Shown: positions 6,257 to 12,328 of the stretch, in pieces
How the letters are laid out: every line of letters begins with the position of its first letter
How positions within the stretch are numbered: the first letter of the stretch is position 1
NCBI GenBank assembly: GCA_002478505.1
Contig: DLOP01000006.1
Location: 19,934 to 32,261 of the forward strand
Length of the DNA: 12,328 nucleotides
Origin: Lachnospiraceae bacterium UBA7481
GTDB lineage: Bacteria > Bacillota > Clostridia > Lachnospirales > Lachnospiraceae
Reading direction: 5' to 3'
Position numbers and translations under genes: made by a program
The notes under the pieces: model-generated
Databases searched by the model: none
Told to the model about the DNA's origin: nothing
What the model saw: only the letters and a program-made list of their open reading frames with translations

Positions 6257-7948
6257 TTATTCCTGGCCATATGTTAGATAGCTATCTGTGTACATAATAT
6301 CAAAATACTTTGACAATGGCTGACCCTCATAACAACAGACATAATCCCCTTCATCTACTGTCAGTCGGCAAAGCCGTCCATCTTCTAAGATAAAATCAAT
6401 ATACGAATGCAGATCTGTCCTAAAAGCCATGACCCGCATACCTTCTGTCAGGGTAATGCTTTCTCCCTGATCCTCTCCATCCAAATTTATAATTCTTCCT
6501 TCTATGGGATTTTCAACCTGATACAGTAAATTCCATCTACTGTAAAACCATGTATTTGTATGGGTACTTTCTTCCGGAATACCGGTTTCACTGATATCCG
6601 ATATATGATATGCGCCGGCAAACCCACCTCCTACAAAAAGCATCTGCTCGTCGTATAGCCTGTTAATTACACAGGCAGGATCTATCAGCCCATTTCGTTC
6701 AATCAATCCACTGTCCGTATAAATATAGGCTGGCTCTTCCCCTGACAGATCATAAATGGCTGCTTCTCCCGTATAGTCCAACTCGCCATCTGCAGTAAGG
6801 TATAGGAACATATCTCCGTTTCTTCCGGATATCAGGTTAAGACGCTCATTATTGTTAAGCCATATATACTTAAATTTGTCTGCAACATTATCCCAATTGC
6901 CCATATCGATCCGCTCTGCTTTACCATCATTATCAGTATCCGCAACTACCCCTTCCATAAAGTCATATTGCATTGCATAATATTCCGGAATATCGCAATA
7001 TTTTTCCACAAACAGATCCGGTTCTGCCGCAAAAAGAATTGGCGCCTGATAAATACGGATATCATCAATGCCGATCTGTCCTGACTGTATATAGAAGGTG
7101 ATTCCCTGATATCCCAGAGACCATGCAAGCTCACCGTTCTGCAACAGTTCTGCGATCATACTCTCTGATCCTTCCGGAAATGTTTCCTGATAGGTTTCTT
7201 CCAAAGATTGCATGATCAGCTCAGGCAGCTGTTCCTGATCCGTTACAATATCTGTCAATGCCAGCCTCTCCCCGGTCTGCGAATCAAAGGTGTAGCCAAA
7301 ATATCCATTATAAAGACATGTCTTCAAATAGAAATCCCTATAAGGTGTATTTTGTTCCAATTCCCCTATCATGCATTTTCTGACAAAACTATAAACACAG
7401 GTGTCCGCACGCTGCATGTAACTACCCACATAACTTCCTATGGTTTCATCATCCACACCATATGCCGTCCTGATAGCTTCCATTTCTGCTTCCATTTCTG
7501 CATCCAGCGACGGATCTCTCAGAGCTTCTGCCAGAGAAGCATATTTTTCCAACAACATGTTTCTCCTCGTGGTTGCATATGCTGAGAAATCAATGATCTC
7601 AGAATCCCTGTCAAGTACGTTCATATAGGAATCATAATAACTTAGCCAGGAGCCTCCCAGTTCTTCATAATATTGCTCGCACCGTTCGTCTAATGACCAT
7701 GTCGATTTCTGACTTGCTAATACTGCATAATACCTTTTAGGAAAAATATCTTCCATATCTTCCGTATCATCCGTCATCACAGTTTCCGGTGTAATTTCAT
7801 TATCTGATACCACATTTTCTGAAACCGTGTCGTTCGGCTTATTTTCACTGACTATTACATGATTTCCGTCAGCATCTTCTTCATGATTTTCCTGTAACGT
7901 ACACCCACACAAAAGAACCATAACAAAAATAAATGCTAATTTTTTCAT
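6257..7948 (-). CDS. Large lipoprotein with possible DUF3298/RsiV-like region
   Basis: A 563-residue exported protein of unknown function. Residues 1-16 (MKKLAFIFVMVLLCGC) are a short signal peptide with a CGC lipobox; Cys16 is the probable lipidation site. Residues 17-70 are an acidic linker with VSEN/VSEN/VSDN motifs. Residues 75-200 look helical, with the charged run AEMEAEMEAIR. Residues 200-315 resemble the DUF3298/RsiV domain: FDSQTGERLALTDIV (221-235), then ELIMQSLEE and a GITFYIQSGQI strand segment. Residues 337-347 (DTDNDGKAERI) form an Asp-rich loop like a calcium-binding EF-hand or dockerin loop. The C-terminal 200 residues are beta-rich and unassigned. A weak AGGT lies about 8 nt before the ATG. 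No convincing -35/-10 pair was found upstream. It is followed by the LRR lipoprotein after 46 bp, so the two probably act together at the cell surface. Confidence 0.8.
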   Translation of the reverse strand: MKKLAFIFVMVLLCGCTLQENHEEDADGNHVIVSENKPNDTVSENVVSDNEITPETVMTDDTEDMEDIFPKRYYAVLASQKSTWSLDERCEQYYEELGGSWLSYYDSYMNVLDRDSEIIDFSAYATTRRNMLLEKYASLAEALRDPSLDAEMEAEMEAIRTAYGVDDETIGSYVGSYMQRADTCVYSFVRKCMIGELEQNTPYRDFYLKTCLYNGYFGYTFDSQTGERLALTDIVTDQEQLPELIMQSLEETYQETFPEGSESMIAELLQNGELAWSLGYQGITFYIQSGQIGIDDIRIYQAPILFAAEPDLFVEKYCDIPEYYAMQYDFMEGVVADTDNDGKAERIDMGNWDNVADKFKYIWLNNNERLNLISGRNGDMFLYLTADGELDYTGEAAIYDLSGEEPAYIYTDSGLIERNGLIDPACVINRLYDEQMLFVGGGFAGAYHISDISETGIPEESTHTNTWFYSRWNLLYQVENPIEGRIINLDGEDQGESITLTEGMRVMAFRTDLHSYIDFILEDGRLCRLTVDEGDYVCCYEGQPLSKYFDIMYTDSYLTYGQE

Positions 7949-8023
7949 AAATTAATACCTATGCCTTTCTGTGCCCTGTGAATTTTAATACACTTTCGTG
8001 CTATGCATATACACAATATTCAT

Positions 8024-8051
8024 GAAAAGGGCTGCATCAACAGCCCTTTTC
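8024..8051 (-). terminator. Rho-independent terminator after parB
   Basis: An 11-bp perfect stem, GAAAAGGGCTG with CAGCCCTTTTC around a 6-nt loop, lies 17 bp after the parB stop. On the minus strand the second arm ends in CCCTTTTC, giving the T-rich 3' side within the stem; there is no long T-run beyond it. It separates parB from the lipoprotein operon. Confidence 0.8.
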
Positions 8052-8068
8052 AGCTTATTTTTCAAACA

Positions 8069-8959
8069 TCAGTCCGTCGATTTCATCAACAATTCATAGA
8101 ACTTTTCAAATTCCTCATTACTATAGAAATCAATCTCCAGCTTACCGGTATTCTTATCCTTTAAGGATACTGCCACTTTCACTCCATGCTTTTCCGCAAG
8201 CCTGTCGGCATATTCATCAAAGTGAACCTTATACTGTTCTAAGTCTTCCTTCTTCTTTCCCTTCTTTTCTTTCTCCGGCTTTGTCAGATTTTTCACCAAC
8301 TTCTCTACTTCACGGACGGAAAGCTTCTTGTCAAATACATCCATTGCAAGCTGATGCTGCTTGTCCGGATCCGTGATCATCAGAAGCGCACGGGCATGTC
8401 CGGTCGTGATCATATCGTCCATAACCATCTGCTGTACCTTCGGGGAAAGCTTCAACAGACGCATGGAATTGGTCACTGCGGCACGGCTCTTGGATACTTT
8501 GCTTGCAACTTCATCATCCGTCATCTTAAATTCCTGCTTCAGGCGGCGGAATGCCAGCGCTTCCTCAATGGGATCCAGATCTTCACGCTGGATATTCTCA
8601 ATCAGGGAGATCTCTACGATCTCCTGCTCTGTCATATTCTTAATAATAACAGGAACTTCTTTCAGTCCTGCCTTCTTCGACGCACGCCATCTGCGCTCGC
8701 CTGCAATGATCTCATAATGATCCTTCCGATCCTGCACAAGCAGCGGCTGCAACACGCCATGCTGTTTAATGGACTCTGCAAGTTCCTCCAGTGCCTCTTC
8801 ATCAAATTTTTTTCTGGGCTGCTCCTTGTTTCTCTCTATCTTGTTGATATCGATCATGACCGCAGCGCCTTTTACTGCAGATTCCTTCGGCGCCGCCGTC
8901 CCCGGTTTATTTTTGATCAGTCCGTCTAAACCCTGACCTAATCCTCTTTTTGCTGCCAT
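8069..8959 (-). CDS. parB: Chromosome partitioning protein ParB (Spo0J family)
   Basis: DNA-binding CTPase clamp that loads on parS sites and helps segregate chromosome origins. The 296 residues show all family parts. The N-terminus KRGLGQGLDGLI (4-15) normally contacts ParA. The CTP-binding core includes the arginine-rich GERRWRA (87-93) and ENIQRE (121-126). A helix-turn-helix lies around 148-169 (DEVASKVSKSRAAVTNSM). A Lys/Glu-rich linker (226-240) leads to a C-terminal dimerisation domain. The ATG is preceded by AAAGGGG 5 nt upstream. The N-terminal motif and length fit chromosomal rather than plasmid ParB. Its usual partner parA is not next to it: the upstream DNA is a 265-bp divergent promoter region and downstream is a terminator. 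No perfect TGTTTCACGTGAAACA parS was seen in this window by eye. Confidence 0.95.
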   Translation of the reverse strand: MAAKRGLGQGLDGLIKNKPGTAAPKESAVKGAAVMIDINKIERNKEQPRKKFDEEALEELAESIKQHGVLQPLLVQDRKDHYEIIAGERRWRASKKAGLKEVPVIIKNMTEQEIVEISLIENIQREDLDPIEEALAFRRLKQEFKMTDDEVASKVSKSRAAVTNSMRLLKLSPKVQQMVMDDMITTGHARALLMITDPDKQHQLAMDVFDKKLSVREVEKLVKNLTKPEKEKKGKKKEDLEQYKVHFDEYADRLAEKHGVKVAVSLKDKNTGKLEIDFYSNEEFEKFYELLMKSTD

Positions 8960-9045
8960 GCCTGCCCCTTTCTCAAATCATGTTTTTGCTTTTGAAATAC
9001 TTTACTAATCCCCATGCTGCCTTAGATATATTTTTCACACTATTC

Positions 9046-9054
9046 AGTATAGCA
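9046..9054 (-). promoter_or_regulatory. Extended -10 promoter of parB
   Basis: The minus strand reads TGCTATACT, an extended -10 (TGn plus TATACT, 9046-9051), about 85 bp before the parB start. Upstream hexamers such as TTGTAT at 16 bp spacing are only a weak -35, which is tolerated in extended -10 promoters. This supports transcription of parB as its own unit. Confidence 0.55.
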
Positions 9055-9144
9055 TAAATTCTAAGAAATACAACAATGCCATAAATTTTAAATAGTAAAA
9101 ATTGAAAGATATATAATGGCAAAAAAGTAAAATTTAATTAAAGA

Positions 9145-9173
9145 TAGGCAAATTTTATAAAATATGATATAGT
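9145..9173 (+). promoter_or_regulatory. Promoter of the hemerythrin-receiver operon
   Basis: A -35-like TAGGCA (9145-9150) and a -10 TATAGT (9168-9173) are separated by 17 bp (9151-9167). The start point should be near 9180, giving a leader of about 45 nt before the GTG at 9225. The surrounding 9061-9170 stretch is extremely AT-rich and may hold upstream activating sequence; no specific operator is recognised. Confidence 0.5.
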
Positions 9174-9224
9174 TAAGGTTATGAGACATTTAGACATCAC
9201 GCAATACAGCAGAGGAGGACTGGT

Positions 9225-10571
9225 GTGAGGCAGATAACATGGAATGACGATTACAAATTGGGAATTGATATGATCGACAAAGATCATAAATTACTTTTTT
9301 CCACGATAAATAAATTACTGCGTCTCAGCCAAGATGGCGATAAGCATGAATGGCTGTGCCGGGAAGCTGTTAAATACTTAAAAAACCATTCTTTAGAGCA
9401 TTTTGAGCGCGAAGAACAGTATATGAAGTCCATCGGTTATGCAGAATTTGATATACATAAACGTCTGCATGATAATTTTAAAGATAAGACGCTGCCGGCG
9501 CTGGAAAAAGAATTGGAAGAAACGGAATTTTCTGCAGAGACCGTGGGGCATTTTCTTGGCGTATGCATTGGCTGGGTAATTTCCCATACACTGACGGAAG
9601 ATATGGCAATCTGTGGGAAAACGAACAGCAAATGGGCGGATATTCCGAAAGAAGGCTTACAGGAAGCCATAGAGCGCACGATCCTTCAGGTTTCCCAAGA
9701 AATTTTTCATTTGAAGGCAAAAATGATCAGCGAGCAGTATGACGGACAGGATTTCGGGAAAGTTGTATGCTACCGATTTATTTACCGGGGGCAGGAAAAT
9801 CAAAAATGGGAAGTGATCCTCGTCTATGAAGAACAGCTTTTGCTGAAAATAATGAGCGGAATACTCAATATAAATTATTATAAAATAGACGCTATGGCAA
9901 TCAATGTCAGCCGATATATTACCAGGCAGTTTATAGAACGGGTAAGGGAAAGTTTTCTGTCTCTGGAATTTTTTGAATTGGAACAGGAAAATCTGCTGAC
10001 TCACGAGCAGCTTCTTGATTCTTTTGAACACGCGCAACCCTCCTGTAGTCTGTTATTTAATGCGGGAGCAGGATATTTTGCATTTTGTGCTACTACTGCG
10101 GACTCCTTAAGCGAAGAAAGCGAGGATTCCATTAACCATCAGAATGCAATGGATATTGTTAACCAATATATTGAGAAGGAAAATAAGGAATGGGAGGAAC
10201 AGAAGAAACGGGTTCTTATTGTTGATGATTCGGAATTTTTACGTAAGAATATAATTCAATTGCTGGGTGAAGATTACAATATGCTTGAAGCCAGCTCCAG
10301 CGTATCCGCCATTCAGAGTATCGTGATCAATAAACCGGATCTGATCCTGCTCGATTATGAAATGCCCGTCTGTGACGGAAGGCAGACTTTGGAAATGATA
10401 CGCTCAGAAGAATCAACCGCAGATATTCCGGTAATTTTCCTCACCGGAATAAAGGACCGCGAAAGCGTAGAAAAAGTTATGTCCTTAAAGCCGGAGGGAT
10501 ATCTGTTAAAGACAATGCCGGAAGAGAAAATCAAAAAATTTATTGATAACTTTTTTGAGAATCAAAAATAA
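9225..10571 (+). CDS. Bacteriohemerythrin-receiver fusion signalling protein
   Basis: A 448-residue cytoplasmic protein of three parts. Residues 1-135 are a bacteriohemerythrin domain with a complete di-iron ligand set: His21, His59, Glu63 (HFEREE), His78 and His82 (HKRLH), His121 and Asp126 (HTLTED). It should bind O2 and possibly NO. Residues about 140-320 are an unassigned alpha/beta region; the stretch around IDAMAINVSRYITRQF (221-236) faintly recalls CheX/CheC-type phosphatase domains, but I am not sure. Residues 327-445 are a receiver domain with the acidic pair Asp334/Asp335 (VDDS), phosphoacceptor Asp377 (LLDYEMP), Thr407 (FLTG) and Lys429 (LLKTMP). There is no DNA-binding output, so it probably acts by protein contacts. 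Translation starts at GTG 9225, 6 nt after AGAGGAGG. The next gene follows after 44 bp and is likely co-transcribed. Confidence 0.88.
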   Translation: MRQITWNDDYKLGIDMIDKDHKLLFSTINKLLRLSQDGDKHEWLCREAVKYLKNHSLEHFEREEQYMKSIGYAEFDIHKRLHDNFKDKTLPALEKELEETEFSAETVGHFLGVCIGWVISHTLTEDMAICGKTNSKWADIPKEGLQEAIERTILQVSQEIFHLKAKMISEQYDGQDFGKVVCYRFIYRGQENQKWEVILVYEEQLLLKIMSGILNINYYKIDAMAINVSRYITRQFIERVRESFLSLEFFELEQENLLTHEQLLDSFEHAQPSCSLLFNAGAGYFAFCATTADSLSEESEDSINHQNAMDIVNQYIEKENKEWEEQKKRVLIVDDSEFLRKNIIQLLGEDYNMLEASSSVSAIQSIVINKPDLILLDYEMPVCDGRQTLEMIRSEESTADIPVIFLTGIKDRESVEKVMSLKPEGYLLKTMPEEKIKKFIDNFFENQK

Positions 10572-10615
10572 ACGATAGTTTTTATGTCCGGAAGCACCGG
10601 TCATGAGGAGCGCAT

Positions 10616-12328
10616 ATGGAAATCCTAGAATTTGAACATGACATGGTCATAGCAAGAAAGAACGATAAAGTAAAATGCTGGTATCTGATCCAGCAGGGAA
10701 GCGTATTACAGAAAATGGAGTTTTCGGAGATCCGTCTGGAAAAGAATTCCATCATCGGTTTTCTGGAAAGAGATATCTATCTGTGCGATTATATTGCCCT
10801 CGAAGACACATCACTGGTTGCTATAAACTGCGAAACTTCCGAAAATCTCAAGCGGACGCTTTCGGGCAAGGAGAAGATCCGCAATATCTTTCTGCGCGCC
10901 GCCGTGATACAGCGGCACAATCTGTTGAAACTTTATACGGAACTGTTTGAAAAAGCCAACGAGTTCCATACTTTGGTGGAAAACCTATATTACGATTATA
11001 AGATCTATTGTGAAAAATATAAAATTGAAACTCAGAATTTTTCCAAGATGGAACTGTTTAAACCGCTGGTGATGCAGCATAAGGCGGAAAAATGGGAAGT
11101 CAATAACAGCATCAGTATTGTAAGGAAATATATGCAGGAGTATCTGCAGCTTATGGAGAAGGACGACAGCCTTACGGTGGGCGTAATTATGGAAGCCGCC
11201 GCACAGATGCGAAGATTTTCGCTGGGTATCAACGAATTGGAAAGCTATCTTTCTTATAATATGGATATTCTGCTCAGTGAAAACGAACTGGATCTTTATA
11301 GGCTGTATTTTGACCTTTCTATCGAAATGTATGCAAAAAAATATGATATTGAACCGATTACGGAGGCGCTTGGCCAGATCACGCAATCCGCGGAAAAATT
11401 CCAGATCTACAACAGCCGCCTGATCCGCAGACGCATTAAGGAATATGAGGAATATGATTACAGTGGAGAAAGCAGGAATACGCTTACCGCGGACGGATCA
11501 GTCAGGCGGATAGAAATGAATGTCTTAGAAGAAGACTGTCTTTCCCACATTCTGGAATATGCCGGTTATCAGAATACGGAAATTGATGAACTTAGCGAGA
11601 GGATCAAAAAATATTTTAACCTGCCTGACTTGTTATCTACCGACAAAGAGACCTATGCGCTCCGAAAGAAGATCTCTGCTGATTTTTATGAGATATATTA
11701 TAAGGTATTTATCAAAGCGGTGGAAGATGAAAGCACGCTGACACCGATCCTGGAAATGTTTCTGAATTTTGGATTCATGGATACCTCCTTTGTTGGGGAA
11801 GACCGCGTCAAAGAACTTTATGATCTGTGCGCCCATCTGGATATCTGCCATTCCAGACATATCTACACGATCTATGAGTGGCTGAAGCAGATCTATAAAG
11901 GAAAGAAGGAAACTTCTAAAAACGAATATGATGCCAATTATCCTGCTTTTCTGGCGGAACAGTATAAGGAAAAAACCATTACAAAAGAAGAAATGGAAAA
12001 GCGCCTGAGAGATCCGAGACTGCGTGTGGAATTTGAGATCAACAATATGTTTTCCATGATCAACAAGCTGACTTACGGCAGAATTACAACATTCTGTCCT
12101 ATCTTAAACGGCAGCGACCTGATCAACTCCATAGACAAGATGCTCATTACTGCGGAAAAACTGGAAAATGCCATGAATGAGATCAGGATGATCGACTATT
12201 CCATATTTTACAGGGAAGTTCCCTTCTCAGATAAGGATCATGGGATCGCCAATGACAGGATCGTTAAGGAAATTCTGCCCGATATCATCCTGATGCCCAA
12301 TGTGGGGTTCTTTACTTTCTCTTTTGCA
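10616..12328 (+). CDS. Large protein with degenerate cyclic-nucleotide-binding-like N-terminus, 3' incomplete
   Basis: An open frame of 571 codons from ATG 10616 to the right edge with no stop, so the protein is longer than what is seen. A GAGGAG ribosome site (10605-10610) lies 5 nt upstream. Residues about 5-90 have the pattern of a cNMP-binding beta-barrel (WYLIQQGSV at 22-30, then a segment around IIGFLERD and ALEDTSLVAI). The phosphate-binding cassette FGE(x)n-RxA is not conserved, so cAMP or cGMP binding is doubtful. The rest is mainly predicted helix, rich in Tyr, Glu, Lys and Leu (for example LYTELFEKANEFHTLVENLY and INSIDKMLITAEKLENAMNE). It has no transmembrane segment, signal peptide or recognisable catalytic motif. 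It follows the hemerythrin-receiver gene by 44 bp and probably shares its signalling role. I do not recognise a characterised function; similar large proteins may be a lineage-specific clostridial family. Confidence 0.75.
   Translation, partial: MEILEFEHDMVIARKNDKVKCWYLIQQGSVLQKMEFSEIRLEKNSIIGFLERDIYLCDYIALEDTSLVAINCETSENLKRTLSGKEKIRNIFLRAAVIQRHNLLKLYTELFEKANEFHTLVENLYYDYKIYCEKYKIETQNFSKMELFKPLVMQHKAEKWEVNNSISIVRKYMQEYLQLMEKDDSLTVGVIMEAAAQMRRFSLGINELESYLSYNMDILLSENELDLYRLYFDLSIEMYAKKYDIEPITEALGQITQSAEKFQIYNSRLIRRRIKEYEEYDYSGESRNTLTADGSVRRIEMNVLEEDCLSHILEYAGYQNTEIDELSERIKKYFNLPDLLSTDKETYALRKKISADFYEIYYKVFIKAVEDESTLTPILEMFLNFGFMDTSFVGEDRVKELYDLCAHLDICHSRHIYTIYEWLKQIYKGKKETSKNEYDANYPAFLAEQYKEKTITKEEMEKRLRDPRLRVEFEINNMFSMINKLTYGRITTFCPILNGSDLINSIDKMLITAEKLENAMNEIRMIDYSIFYREVPFSDKDHGIANDRIVKEILPDIILMPNVGFFTFSFA

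Noticed and set aside
6211..6270. Upstream ATG extending the LRR protein by 20 residues
   Set aside because: The extension is polar, would bury the signal peptide, overlaps the preceding gene and has no better ribosome site than the internal start at 6210.
8354..8929. Plus-strand open frame of 191 codons
   Set aside because: It lies entirely antisense to parB, which has a complete set of family motifs.
10985..11386. Minus-strand open frame of 133 codons, and small plus-strand frames at 10675-10950 and 11559-11741
   Set aside because: All lie inside the continuous 571-codon frame from 10616, which has a good ribosome site and helical protein-like composition.

Overview
The window looks like a chromosomal segment of a low-GC Gram-positive anaerobe, most probably a clostridium of the Lachnospiraceae type. 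This is inferred from the AT-rich intergenic DNA, strong AGGAGG-type ribosome sites, a chromosomal-type ParB, BspA-like leucine-rich repeats on a lipoprotein, and a bacteriohemerythrin fused to a receiver domain. No species can be named from sequence alone. No RNA gene, insertion sequence, CRISPR array or phage gene was seen.

Left part (1-4927, all minus strand) is a sulfur and thiol metabolism block. Transcription runs from a promoter near 4899-4927 through a cystathionine gamma-lyase/synthase family PLP enzyme, a PatB/MalY-type C-S lyase, a stand-alone glutamate-cysteine ligase, and a class II glutamine amidotransferase of the EgtC/YafJ type. It is followed by cysteine synthase (cysK), which has its own very good promoter and runs off the left edge. 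The two promoters share a conserved site of about 26 bp just downstream of the -10 box, so one sulfur regulator probably controls both. Together the enzymes can make cysteine, cap it with gamma-glutamate, remove a gamma-glutamyl group, and cleave C-S bonds. That is three of the five activities of ergothioneine biosynthesis (A, C and E types), with no EgtB or EgtD in the window. Between the two PLP enzyme genes lie two abutting 27-nt hairpins that look like a dispersed palindromic element.

Middle part (5013-8069, minus strand) holds a two-gene lipoprotein operon. It encodes a 563-residue lipoprotein with a possible DUF3298/RsiV-like region, followed by a small BspA-type leucine-rich-repeat lipoprotein with seven nearly identical 23-residue repeats. 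A strong terminator follows. Upstream of it is parB (8069-8959), with its own promoter and terminator and without an adjacent parA.

Right part (9145-12328, plus strand) is divergent from parB. It encodes a hemerythrin-unknown domain-receiver fusion protein and, 44 bp later, a large protein with a degenerate cyclic-nucleotide-binding-like N-terminus that continues past the right edge. The pair looks like a sensory/signalling operon responding to oxygen, NO or iron, but its output is unknown.
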